From positions 44,726,001 to 44,790,000 of the forward strand of contig NC_057835.1 of assembly GCF_910594005.1 (NCBI RefSeq): a stretch of 64,000 nucleotides of DNA, written 5' to 3'. The position numbers and the translations under genes are program-made. Positions within the stretch are counted from its first letter, which is position 1; every line of letters starts with the position of its first letter. This document shows positions 47,621-58,916 of the stretch, piece by piece. This DNA is from Cervus elaphus (lineage: Eukaryota; Chordata; Mammalia; Artiodactyla; Cervidae). Below the pieces are notes generated by a model. It was not told the origin of the DNA. It did no database searches and worked only from the letters and a program-made list of their open reading frames with translations.

Positions 47621-48030
47621 ATTAGAAATGATAAAAGCCAATTATTAGTCATTAGATTATATAATTAAATAATTTAAAGGACAATCCTTTATATGGCTGC
47701 AATTACACTGAAGCATTCCTAGAAAGTATTTGGCCATATTTAGCAGCCTTTATATTTTTAACCAGACACTGTTCTGGTGACTAAGAGTCACATCATTCAA
47801 TCATATGAGTCATGTTTAGGCAAAACAACTTTTTAATGGATAAAATAATGCAGTATAATGTAAAAAAAATTGCTTATGTTGGATATCAGAAAAGTACTTG
47901 ACATTTTATTCGTAAGAAATTTTCAAACAGACAGGTGGTCAAGAAAAAAGACGTCTGAGCATATTTGAAACAAGTTCTGAGTTTCCATTAATTTATGGTG
48001 TTGACTTACAGTTCATAAGTTATTTATTAT

Positions 48031-48113
48031 ATTAGGTTGGCCAAAAAGTTCATTTGGGTTTTTCCATAACATCTTATGAAAAATCCAAACAACCTTTTTG
48101 GTCAACCCAATAT
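48031..48113. mobile_element. Mariner-type MITE hairpin, resembling the miR-2284/2285 source element
   Basis: An 83-bp near-palindrome. The left arm ttaggttggccaaaaagttc pairs with the right arm ending ttttggtcaacccaa; the centre is ttccataacatcttatgaa. TA steps flank it. Ruminant genomes carry many such mariner-derived hairpins, and the bovine miR-2284/2285 families come from them (established knowledge). The right arm aaaaatccaaacaacctttt corresponds to the miR-2285-like side. Whether this copy is expressed is unknown. Confidence 0.85.
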
Positions 48114-48314
48114 ATTATTGCAATTCACATTATTATTTATATGAAAAACTACAGTGTGAAAGATACCTTTGCTGGGCATTCTGTGCAATGCAAAGATGAA
48201 TCAAACTTAAACTGTCCTTAAGATATTGATACCTATAGTGCTGTATGGGGAACTAAGACAAAAACTTAGTTATACTTACCAGAAGCACAGAATTAAGACT
48301 CACAGACAAGTTTT

Positions 48315-48840
48315 AAATAAAATTAAGAGAACAATCTCATTTACAATAGTATCAAAGACACATAAAGTACTCAGGAATAATTTTTAACAAAATAGGTTTA
48401 AAACTTACAGCCTCAAAACTACAAAACATTGTTGAAAGAAATTAAAGATCTAAATAAATGGGAAAACATCCCATATTCATGGGGCAGAGGCATCATTATG
48501 TATTGTTAAAAAAGACAGTACCTATCAAATTGATTTATAGGTGCAGCAAAGTCCCTAGCAGAATCCCAACTGACTACTTCTCAGAAATTAATGAGCTCAT
48601 CCTAAAATTCATATGAAATTGCAAGGGACTGAACAGCCAAAACAGTCTAAAAAAAGGACAAACCAGAAGGATTCACACTCTGCTTTCAAAACTTACTCCA
48701 AAGCAATGGTAATAAAAGTCTGATACTGGCCCAGCATAAATATGTATCTATGAATGAAATGTAAGCCACACATATGTGATCAACTGATTGTTTTTTTAAA
48801 AGAGTACTAGGACTAGTCCATGGGGAAAGGATCATCTTTT
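48315..48840 (+). mobile_element. L1 ORF2 fragment, sense
   Basis: aagatctaaataaatgggaa, aattgatttataggtgcagc and tccaaagcaatggtaataaa. Confidence 0.82.
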
Positions 48841-49199
48841 CTTCTCCAATATGGTTTATTTATTGCTTTATAAATTGCTGAATACATTTCACTCCAGTCC
48901 TTGATTATATGTAGATTAGAGACAGATAGCTTATTAATTACTACTAATATAATTAATTTAGAGGTATAATGTTTGACACAGAGCATTCCACATAGTAGAG
49001 GATTGATACATGTTTATAAAAGGAGGAAAACAATCAATTGTTCAGGTTAGTAATAAAGAAAGGGAGGAAAAGAAAGAAGAAAATAAAATGTGGTTTTTGT
49101 TCCCTGTTTCAAAAAGTTGGGGCACTATGATGGACCCCTAAGATAATTCAATGTTCACAGTTTGTAGGGGATTGGAAAGTACCAAAGTGGTTAAATGAG

Positions 49200-49272
49200 G
49201 TATCCAAGATTGAACTGGGGTCTCCTGAATTGCAGGTGGATTCTGTACGTATTGAGTATCAGGGAAGCCCTC
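49200..49272 (-). mobile_element. Bov-tA head fragment
   Basis: gattgaactggggtctcctg then caggtggattctgtacg to agggaagccc. Confidence 0.75.
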
Positions 49273-49492
49273 CAAGATCACAGTGCTTGCTAATAATAAA
49301 GCCAGTAACACATTTAGGTCTTCTGATCCTTCACTCAGTGTCCCTTGAACTGCACTGCAATACTATTTCCCTGAAAAGCAATCTACTCAAGGCTATCAAT
49401 GAAAGGATATTTTTTCTTGCTGCAGAAGATTGCTTGATTTATCCATAAAATAGATGCTTAATCATGGATGCTAAAATAAAATGAGGAAGGAA

Positions 49493-49697
49493 GTGTTAGT
49501 TGCTCAGTCATGTCTGACTCTCTGCAACCCCATGGACTGTCGCCCACCAGGCTCCTCTGTCCATGGGATTCTCCAGGCAAGAATGCTGGAGTGGGTTACC
49601 ATTTCCTCCTCCAGGGGATCTTCCTGACCCCAGGGATCAAATGTGTTTCTCCTGCATTGCAGGCAGATTCTTTACCATCTGAGCCACCAGGGAAGCT
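49493..49697 (-). mobile_element. Bov-tA SINE
   Basis: gttagttgctcagtcatgtc through tccaggcaagaatgctggag to gagccaccagggaagctt. Confidence 0.92.
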
Positions 49698-49944
49698 TAA
49701 AGTAACGGCTAATTGAATTTATGATGTGTTGTTGTTTATTTTTTTTGTTACTGTGGTTGAATTGAACATTGAAAAAGAAACAAACTTCATAGGAGCTGAT
49801 ACCCACAGAGCGAATATATGCCTTTCGAGATCTGAGGCAATAGGATTTAGGTATCAGACTAACATCAGGGTACTATTCTAATTTTTCCTTTAAGTTTATA
49901 AATTCTTTCCATATGAGGCAAGGACATACATGAAATTATCCAGT

Positions 49945-50062
49945 GGGATTCCCAGATCACCAAAATTCCTTAAAAAGTCTCTGGGAGTAGGCCCAGTAAT
50001 CTGTGTTTCAACAAACCTTTCAGTTCACCTCAAGTATCTTAAAGTTATGAATCACTGCGTTG
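49945..50062 (+). repeat. MER5A-like hAT-Charlie fragment
   Basis: aggcccagtaatctgtgttt, caacaaacctttcagttcac and ttatgaatcactgcg resemble the MER5A 3' half. Confidence 0.6.
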
Positions 50063-50199
50063 CTCCACAGCCATCAGCAATTGTATCTAAAGCTCTCTGA
50101 AGTTGTTCCACACTCTCTCCTTTCTTTCCATGCTAACCTATAAATTATCTACATTGCCAGAAAAAAATTATAAGATATAAATCTGATGATGTTATTTCA

Positions 50200-50440
50200 T
50201 TCTCCATTCATTCATCAAATATTTATTGAGAGTTCTAGGCCTTCAGGGAATAGCTGTGAATACAAAGGACAAAGATTTCTATTCTTGTGGTGCTTATATT
50301 CAATGTCTTTTATTCCCCACCAAATTCCCCAATGACTTCAGGATGCGTAGAAAAGAGGTCCAAACTCCTTTGTATAATGAGCCCAGCACTCAGTGGTCCA
50401 GGCTTTCTCTGAGGATTTGGTTCTTGTCTTGCAACCCAAC
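50200..50440 (+). repeat. Ancient interspersed repeat followed by an L2-like fragment
   Basis: ttcatcaaatatttattgag and agggaatagctgtgaataca start the unassigned family; gtccaaactcctttgtataa then suggests L2. Confidence 0.45.
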
Positions 50441-50574
50441 CACACCATGCAATTGGTTTCTTAATTATATTCATTTGCAAGGTGATCCATCCCTTCCCTA
50501 GGGGAGCCCCCCAACCCTGTTCTGTTCCTTTTGGTAAAACCTTCATGTGTTTTAACATTCAAGAATTATGTGTG

Positions 50575-50797
50575 ACCCTGCTATTTTTAAAATGGATAAC
50601 CAATAAGGACCTATTGTATAGCACACGAAACTCTGCTCAATGTTATGTACTGGCTTGGATGGGAGAGGTGGGGTTTGGGGGAGAATGGATACATGTATAT
50701 GTATGGTTGAGTCCCTTTGCTCTTCACCTGAAACTATTGCAACATGATTAATTGGCTATACCCCAATTCAAAATAAGAAGTTCCAAATATAAAACAG
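50575..50797 (+). mobile_element. Ruminant L1 3' end, sense
   Basis: ggataaccaataaggaccta, ggagaatggatacatgtata, gagtccctttgctcttcacc, ggctataccccaattcaaaa. Confidence 0.88.
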
Positions 50798-50799
50798 AA

Positions 50800-51830
50800 A
50801 AAGAATCATGTATGGCCAAAACCCACAAGAAGAAATAGATGATCTGAATAGGCCTATATCTATTGAAGAAACTGAATCAGTAATTAATAACATTCCAAGA
50901 CAGGAAGCACCAGGTCCAGATGGGTTTACTGATAAATTCTAGCAAACACTTAAGAAAGAAATTAGACCAATTCTATACAATCTCTTTCAGAGGGCAGAGT
51001 AGAGGGAACACGTCCTAAGTCAGTCTATGAGAATACCATTACTTTAACACCAAAACCAGAAAGCGACAAGAAAAAGGGTGGAGGGCAAAAAGAAAAGAAA
51101 ACTTCAGGCCAGTTTCTCCCATCAACACAGATGCAAAAATCCTCAACAAAACATTAGCATATCAAATCCAGTAAAATACAAAAAGAATTATACACCACAA
51201 CCAAGAGGGGTTTATTCAAGCAGACAAGCCTGATTCAACAGTGTAAAACCAATTTAATCTACCACATCAATACAGTTTTTTAAAATCATATGATCTTATC
51301 ATTTGATGCAAAAAAAGCATGTGACAAAATCTAATACCCATTCATGAAAAAAAAAAAAAAACCTCTCAATATACTAGGAAAAGCGGGAACTTCCTCACCT
51401 TGATAAAAACTGTGCAAAAATACAACAGCTAATGGCTTCCTTGCTTCCCTGGTGGCTCAGCATATTAAACAATCCACCTGCAATGCAGGATATGCAGGTT
51501 TGATCCCTGGACGGGGAAGATCGCCTGGAAAAGGAAATGGCAACCCACTCCAATATCCTTGCTTGGAAAACCCCATGGACAGAGGAATCTGGTGGGCTAC
51601 AGTCCATGGGGTTGCAAGAGTCAGACATGACTTAACAACTAAACAACAACAATAATAATGTCTTACTTAGCATTGAAGAATTCGAAGTTTTCCCACAGAG
51701 ATCAGGTAAAAAACAAGGATGGCCTATCATACCACTCCTTTTCAAAATTGTACTGAAAGTCCTTGCTTAGGCAATAAGTCCTTGTTAATGCAATAAGGCA
51801 AGGAAATAAAAGGTATACATATTGGTAAAG
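50800..51830 (+). mobile_element. L1 ORF2 fragment, sense, split by a SINE
   Basis: RT-region remnants: aggaagcaccaggtccagat (APGPDG-like), cagatgcaaaaatcctcaac, tgatgcaaaaaaagcatgtg (FDA-KA-like), agatcaggtaaaaaacaagg. Confidence 0.88.
51432..51652 (+). mobile_element. Bov-tA SINE inside L1 ORF2
   Basis: gcttccctggtggctcagca through aggtttgatccctggacggg to an AAC/AAT-rich tail. Confidence 0.92.
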
Positions 51831-51834
51831 AAGG

Positions 51835-52235
51835 CGTAAAGCTCAAAATGGCAAAGCGATGGAAACAATATAAAGATGAGTGGTTGCCAGAAGTTGGTGG
51901 GGGAGGAAGGATAAATAGGCAGAGCATAAAGGACTTTTAGAAAAGTGAAAACAATCTGTACAATAATGGATATGTGCCATTATACTTCTTCCACATCCAT
52001 AGAATGTACAACACAAGTGTGAACCCTGAGGGAAATTGTGGACTTTGGGCAATTATGATGAGTCAATGTAGGTGCATCCTTCATAAAAGTTGTATTTCAT
52101 AAAAAGTGAATGGTGTTGATAATAAGGGAGGCTATATATATAGGTGGGAGGATTGGGTATGTAAGAAAAATGTACCTTCCTCTCAATTTTGTTGTAAACC
52201 TAAAGCTGCTCTAAAAAGTTGTCTTTAAAAAAAAA
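51835..52235 (+). mobile_element. Older L1 3' UTR, sense
   Basis: gatgagtggttgccagaagt, ctgtacaataatggatatgt, gggaaattgtggactttggg, aacctaaagctgctctaaaa and an A-tail. Confidence 0.82.
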
Positions 52236-52239
52236 AATC

Positions 52240-52733
52240 AGGAGGAAAAAAGTCATGTGTTCCATGAAGACTTGTCTTCTCTCCTTAAAATGTGAAATGG
52301 CAGCTTCCACTTTGGTGTCCATATTGTATACTAATTTATAGGTAATCCTATTTTTATAGATGTGGCTACATAAAATAAAATCTGTATATCAAGAAAACAA
52401 GATAAAAAGTAAATGTAAACTGGCAAATGTTTTCAACAAATGTGATAGTCATAAAGTTATACGTATATAATATCTTACTGAATAATAGCCAATAGGAGAA
52501 TGGCAAAGGATCTTGAGGGCTATAAGGAAGAAGATATTCTTAAACCAGTCTCCATCCTGTCCACTGTCATCTCCTCTGTCCATACCACTGACATGGCCAT
52601 GATTACAGGTGTGTGGAGTCACACTGTATAATTATTGCACAGAGGGATGGCATCACCAGAGTTTTGTACTACATTTAAAATCTAAAGCTTTTAAACAACA
52701 GGATCCCTAAAAAAAATAGAATAAATATCAGCA
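52240..52733. other. Intron 2 stretch, nothing certain
   Basis: Possibly old L1 or MIR remnants; no confident call and no exon. Confidence 0.4.
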
Positions 52734-52734
52734 A

Positions 52735-54180
52735 CAGACTTAAATAAGTGATGAGGATCCATAAAGGCCAAAACAATCTTAAAAAGGAACATAGTTCGAG
52801 ACTCCCACTTCCAATTTTAAAACTAACTACTGTGCTACAGTCATCAAGACTGTGTGGTATTAACATAAAGATGGGCATATAAGCAATGGGATGGAATTAG
52901 AAATTTAAAATATACCTATACATTTTAGTACAACTGATTTTCAATAAAGGTACTAAGACAATTCAATGGGGGAAAGTAGTCTTTTCAACAAAAGGTGCAG
53001 AACAACTGGAAAAGAATAAAATTGGACTCCCTAGCTCATATCATATACAAAAATTAACTTAAAATAGATCAAAGACCTAAACATGAACTAAAACTATAAA
53101 GTTCTTAGAAAAAATATAAATGTAAATCTTTGTGACCTCAGATTAAGTAATAGTTTCTTAACTATGCTACCAAAGGCATTACCAAAAAAGAAAGAATAAA
53201 TAAGTTGAACTTCATCAAGATAAAGTTTTGTGCTATAAAAGACACCAGAAAGGAAAATAAATGCAAAGAATGAGAGAAAATATTTGCAAATTGCACATCT
53301 GATAACATTTAGTGTCCAGAATATATTTCAAAAACTCTCACAACCAAACAAAACACAACCCAATTAAAAGTGAGCAAAAATTTGAAAAAAATTTCTTCAA
53401 AGAAGATTCACAAATGGCCGAGAAGCATGGTCAATACTGAAAAGATGCTTGACATCATTAGTAATCAGTGAAATATAGATCAAAGGAACAACGACATACT
53501 ACTTCACAACCACTAGGATGACTATAGTAAAAAAGTCAGACAGCAAGGAGAATTGGAAACCTCAAATACTGCTGATGTGAGTGTAAAATGGTGTAGTCAC
53601 TTGAGAATAGTTTGGCATTTCTTCAAAAAGTTAAACACAGAGTTACCATATGACCCAGAAATTCCATTTGTAAGTGTATATCAAAGAGTATTCCACAAAA
53701 ACTTGTATAACCAAGATTTGAAGAAGCATTACTCATAATAACAAAACAGTGGAAAAAAATTATGCATTCAACTGATGAATGGATAAACAGAAACACAGTA
53801 TATCCATTCAACAGATTATTAATCTATAAGAAGAAATGAAGTACTGATTCATGCTATAATATGGGTTAAGCTTGAAAACATCACGCTAAGTGAAAGAAGT
53901 CCAATACAAAAGGCTCCATATTATATGATTCCATTTGTATGACTCGTGGAGAAAAGGCAGGTCCATAGAAACAGAAAGTAAGTTAGTAGCTACCAGAATC
54001 TAGTAATGAGGAATGGGGAGCTATTGCTAATGGTTTTATCATTCTTTGAGGTGATGAAATGTTCTGGAAGTAGATTATGATGAGGATTGCACAACTTGTG
54101 ACTATACTTAAATTCACTAAATTGTACACTTAACAGTAGTTTGTGTTTTATCTCAATGCAAAATAAAAACATAAATGATG
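52735..54180 (+). mobile_element. L1M ORF2 C-terminus and 3' UTR, sense
   Basis: aagactgtgtggtattaaca, aacaactggaaaagaataaa, aacttcatcaagataaagtt, gttaccatatgacccagaaa (YDPAIP-like), aatggataaacagaaacaca, then the 3' UTR aaattgtacacttaacagta. Confidence 0.92.
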
Positions 54181-54214
54181 AATACATGTAAAAAAACAAT
54201 GTCACAAGCAATCA

Positions 54215-54480
54215 AAGAAATGTAAGTCAAAACAAGTTGTTTTTCTACTGCCCTGCTAGATATTATCAAAAATAAAAATAATGCTGACAAAAATGATGAC
54301 CTCATATATTGCTGTAAGAACTGTAAATTTGTGGGCCCTTCCTGGAAAAGAATTAGGAAATATGTATTAAGAAGCCTAAAGTGCTGATTCTATTTAACCT
54401 AGACATCTGAGTTTTAGGAATCTAAATTCCTTACTTACTAGACCATATAGAAAAAGGACCTTTATATCTATTATGAACTT
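54215..54480 (+). repeat. Possible older L1 fragment, sense
   Basis: atattgctgtaagaactgta and aagtgctgattctatttaac suggest an L1 C-terminal region; weak. Confidence 0.4.
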
Positions 54481-54814
54481 TCCATTCCTTTTGAGCTAAG
54501 TAGAAAAATGAGTCTCGCCCTTTCCCTGAACCTTATATGGACTCTATGTCATGGTTTCCATCATCTATTTTCTTACTTCCACAACTCAGTTCTACTTTAT
54601 TGATGTGCTCTGGATGATTTTAACATCCAGATGTATTCAAAATGTTTGACAGCTCCCCTTCATCTTTCCCTACAATACAACCAGATCAGTTACCATCTTA
54701 GTGTTCCTGAATCCTTCTTTCATTATGTTATTACCATAACTCTCTATCATGTGTTCTCCTCCCCCCTCAAAAAAAAAAAACAGGCTATTGCCTGCTTTGC
54801 CTCATCATAATGTG

Positions 54815-55005
54815 GACTTTTTCTGGAACTAGACTGTTTGAATTTGAATTCCAGCTTTGCCACTTGCCAGCCAAGTGGTTCAGGTCTCACTTTCCTCATT
54901 ACATGGAATTATCATGAGAATTATATAATTATTACATGAAAAGTCGTCAGAGCAGTGCTGGCACATAGTAAACCCTGAATTTGTGTTGGTGTTATTATTA
55001 TTATT
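54815..55005 (+). repeat. MIR SINE
   Basis: gaattccagctttgccactt, ctcactttcctcattacatg and cagtgctggcacatagtaaa, classic MIR order. Confidence 0.85.
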
Positions 55006-55012
55006 ATAACTA

Positions 55013-55163
55013 ACAGAGGATAAGATGGTTGGGTGGCATCACCAACTCAATGTACATAAGTTTGAGCAGGCTCTGGGAGTTGGTGATGGACAGGGAAGCC
55101 TTGCATGCTGCAGTCCATGGAGTCACAAAGAGTTGAACATGACTGAGCAACTGAACTGAACTG
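55013..55163 (+). mobile_element. BovB LINE 3' end inserted beside MIR
   Basis: cagaggataagatggttggg through gggagttggtgatggacagg to ctgaactgaactg; ttattattatta repeats on both sides may be the target duplication. Confidence 0.9.
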
Positions 55164-55169
55164 ATTATT

Positions 55170-56035
55170 ATTATTATCATCTCATAGAGATACTATGAAG
55201 CTCAAATAATGTGTATGAAACCGCTTTGTAATGCACTATCCTCATAGAGGACCAAGGACTATCTTATTTTCTAATGACTTACAGTGTACACAGTAAATTT
55301 TCAAAAATTTGCATTGAAATTAAATGTTATTTTATGACCAAATCACTGTTGACTTTTGGGTATGTCTAAATAACATCACATCAAGATAACTCACAATCTT
55401 GTTATATATACACTTGTGTCTTCCACTATGTTAGTGGTCTTTTCAAAGTAGAGTCTACAATGGACAACCCACTGCAAGCAAGGAAGGAAAAGTTTTAGGA
55501 ATTCTGTCTACATTTTTTCTTCATCTTTTGTAAATTTTTATTGTCTGGAATATATCATTACTAACATGTATAGAATTGCTATGCAAATTCTATAACATGT
55601 AAGTAAATGTATACTGGAAGTGCAGGCTTAAGACAGTTTTACTAAATGGTGTACTGTCTCAAAGGTCTGGAGATCAGCACACTAACCCACAGTATGGTTT
55701 CTCTCCTGGTGTCAAACTGATCTATTGAAGTCCTCCTAGCACACAGTTTATATTTCTTTGTTTCCAAATCTGACTCACAACCAATTTGTTTAAAATGAGA
55801 GTATGACAGCCACTCCTTTTCAAGCTGCAACTTGCATTCTTCACACCAAGACTTAGCCACCACCAAATGTAAGTTCCTTAAAAGACAGGTCTGTATCTGG
55901 CCTATTTTTGCATCTACCCGCACACCCCCACCTCCCCACCACACAACAGGGTTTTCTATAGTAACTGGCACATAACAGGCTCCACATAAATGTTGGTTGA
56001 ATGCATATAATGACACAGTGATTGATTGCTATTGG
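55170..56035. other. Intron 2 stretch, no exon seen
   Basis: A 124-codon minus-strand frame at 55642-56016 has no domain or splice support. A MIR-like end (ctggcacataacaggctcca) lies near 55965. Confidence 0.45.
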
Positions 56036-56039
56036 AAGG

Positions 56040-56145
56040 CAGGAGAGTGTGCTGGTGAACAGCAGAAGCTCAGATCCTGGCTCTGCCACATAACAGGGTG
56101 ACCCTGAGTCTCAGAATTGTCCTTTGGGAAATGAAGCTGATTAAG
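56040..56145 (+). repeat. MIR SINE
   Basis: cagatcctggctctgccaca then gtgaccctgagtctcagaat and gggaaatgaagctgatta. Confidence 0.75.
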
Positions 56146-56152
56146 TAAATGG

Positions 56153-56431
56153 ACTCCCCTGGGGTGTCCAGTGGTTAAGAATCGCCCGCCAATGCAGGGG
56201 ACACGGGTTCGATCTCTCTGATCCAGGAAGATTCTACTAAGTCCCTGCACTGCAGTTATTGAAACCTCCATGCCCTAGAACCTGTGCTCAGCAATGAGAG
56301 AAGCCGTTGTAATGAGAAGCCCTGGCACTGCAACTAGAGAGCAGCCCTTGTTCATTGCAACTAGAGAAAGCCTACAGGCAGCAATGAGGACCCAGCATGA
56401 CCAAAAATTAAATAAATAAATAATGTTTTGA
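56153..56431 (+). mobile_element. CHR-1-type SINE
   Basis: tRNA-like head (gtccagtggttaagaatcgc, cacgggttcgatctctctga), then the CHR-1 tail aatgagagaagccgttgtaa, actagagaaagcctacaggc and an (ATAA)n end. Confidence 0.88.
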
Positions 56432-56854
56432 AAAGTTAGTAAAGAGTAAAATCCATTTCTTGACTCAAAATATTAATTTAGTAGCGTAATTTAATGGAGA
56501 AAATGCCCTCAATTCATGAAATAAAAAACTGGGCAATTACCATGTAGTGTGCATTTTTCATCAGCAGTTCTATATACTGAAGTGGTACAGCATGCAGTTA
56601 TATAGCATCTTGAGTTTCCCGTATCCCCCCAAGAGGTAAGACAATGATTTCGCAAGGAGTTGTGCCCCTTCAGTATGAGTATGCAGAGAAAGAGTGAGTG
56701 GGAGGAAGGGAAAGATTAGATAATTATTTCCATCTTATGAACATGTGAGAGAGATTGCTTTGTCATTTGGCATTTCAAATACTGATTACTGTTAAATCAA
56801 CACATCCTATTACATTAATATAGCTTTTAAACTGTAAAAAAATAATTTTGGTCA

Positions 56855-58200
56855 ATGAATTATTTGTCTATGTTGAAAATCCCAAAGAATAGCAACAATA
56901 CCAATACCACCTCCTGGAACTAAAACGCAGTTCTAGCAAGATTTGAGGCTACAAGATTATATACGAAAGTGCTTTCCTATATACCTGCAATGAATAATTG
57001 GAACTTGAAATTCAAAACACACCATTTACAAAACTACCCAAAATACAAAATCCTGTGCTTAAGTATAGTTCTAACAAAATATGAACAAGATCAATATGAG
57101 GAAAAGCACAAAATTCTGATGAAAGAAATAACAAATGGAAAGATATTCCATGATCATGGATAGTAAGATTCAATATAGTTAGGATGTCAGGTAGGATGTG
57201 AGTTCTGATACCTCCCCAATGAAGATATGCGGATGGCAATAGCATGTGAAGGATGTTCAACATCATATGACATTAGGGAATTGCTAATTAAAAGCACAGT
57301 GAGGTACAATGAAACATCTATTGGAATGGCTAGAATTTAAAACACTGACAACAGCAAATGCTGGCAAGGACGTAAGGCAACAGGAGCTCTCATTCATTGC
57401 TGTTGATAATGCAAAATGGTACAGTCACTTTGGAAGACAGCATGGCAGTTTAATACAAAGCTAAACATAGTCTTACCATATGATCCAGCAATCATTCTCC
57501 TAGGAATTTATCCAAATGAGTTGAAAATGAATGTCCACACAAAACCCTGCACACGAATGTTTGTAGAAGTTTTATTCATAATTGTCAAAAGTTAGAAGCA
57601 ACCAAGACATATCCTTCAATCAGTGAATGGAGACACAAACTGTAGTACATCCATTCGATGGAATTTTATTCAACAATAAAATGAAATGAGCTATCAAGCC
57701 ACAAAGTCAGGGAAGAACCTTAAATACCCATTGCTAAATCAAAGAATCCAGTCTAAAAAAGCTACAAACTGCATGATTCTAACTATATGACATTTTGAGA
57801 GGCTAACCGCAGAGACCATAAACAGATCTGTGGTTGCTGTGGGTTCAGAGGAGGGAGGGAAGCATGAATCAGTGGAGCACAGGGAATTTTTAAGGATAGT
57901 GAAACTATTTGCATGATTCTGTCATGGTGGATACAGGACATTACTCATTTGTCAAAACCCATAAAACTGTGCAACACAAGAAGCAAACCCTAATGTCAAC
58001 TATGGGATTTAGTTAATAATGATCTATCAATATTGGTTCATCAACTCTAACTAATGTACCACACAAATGCAAGATGTTAATTACAGGGGAAATTGTACAG
58101 AGGGAGGGTGGGTATGTGGGAATTCTCTACATTCTCCTCAACTTTTCTGTAAACCTAAAACTACCCTAAAAAATAATAGCTGTTATCAAAAAATGTCCAA
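56855..58200 (+). mobile_element. L1 ORF2 C-terminus and L1M 3' UTR, sense
   Basis: ORF2 remnants at 56920-57185 (agattatatacgaaagtgct, ggaaagatattccatgatca), then accatatgatccagcaatca, atccattcgatggaatttta and the 3' UTR acctaaaactaccctaaaaa. A break near 57185 may join two parts or two copies. Confidence 0.88.
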
Positions 58201-58212
58201 AGTAAGTAAAAA

Positions 58213-58252
58213 ATGCCACAGCAAATTATACGTATATATATATATATATATG
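58213..58252. repeat. (TA)n tract
   Basis: tatatatatatatatatgta after the L1 tail. Confidence 0.85.
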
Positions 58253-58331
58253 TATAAAATACTTAAGTATATGCCTATACATGCATTCAGATAAAATAAC
58301 TATACATCTCTTTCTCTTCATGATAATTTTT

Positions 58332-58418
58332 CAATCTTAGTTCCCTGACCAGGGATCAAACACATTCCCCTGTAGTGGAAGCATGAAGTCTTATCACTGG
58401 ACTGCCAGGGAAATCCCT
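58332..58418 (-). mobile_element. CHR-2-type SINE, antisense
   Basis: tagttccctgaccagggatc, gtagtggaagcatgaagtct and gactgccagggaaatccc. It lies about 365 bp downstream of IL7 exon 2, in intron 2. Confidence 0.85.
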
Positions 58419-58782
58419 TCATGATAAATTTTAAACATTATATTCTGCTATTTTCCTTCTTCTAATATAATGCATTTATATGGACTGTCAATGGAAAGTG
58501 AGGAAATGCAGAGAGTTATGCTAAATTAAGTTCAGAAAAATTTTGGTAGTGAAGGGAACTAGGATTGATGAGTCTGAGGGCTAGGAAAGAATTCTTTTTA
58601 AAGGATATAATGATGCCAACTCTAAAAAAAAAGATACTGTTAGCCCCCATTCACTTTTATTCTTTAGTTATTTCACTGTCTTTCAAGGAATATAAGTAAA
58701 TACTAAAAATATAAAACTGCATACCAACAGTACATATAAAATTTTGCCAATGAGTTAAAATGTGAGGAAAAGAAACACATAC

Positions 58783-58916
58783 CAAGTCATCGATGTTGAC
58801 CATTAGAACATTCTGATATGCTCCACCGTCTTTACCGTTAATGTCACAATCAGATGATGCTACTGGCAACAGAACAAGGATCAGGGGAGGAATTCCAAAG
58901 ATATACCTAAAAGAAA
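58783..58916 (-). CDS. IL7: IL7 exon 2 (signal peptide and mature N-terminus)
   Basis: The exon begins with two bases of a split Val codon and encodes SFRYIFGIPPLILVLLPVAS, the hydrophobic signal peptide core, followed by SDCDINGKDGGAYQ and NVLMVNIDDL. Cleavage is expected just before the DCDI motif, where the mature cytokine starts in mammals; the Cys there is one of six conserved cysteines. The acceptor on the minus strand reads ttcag before 58916 and the donor after 58783 is gtatgtg. The split-codon start matches the known mammalian gene, in which exon 1 supplies only the first three codons and one base of the fourth. Identification rests on direct reading of the translation against IL-7. 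Confidence 0.97.

Noticed and set aside
55642..56016. 124-codon minus-strand ORF in IL7 intron 2
   Set aside because: No recognisable domain, no flanking splice context and MIR-like sequence at one end.
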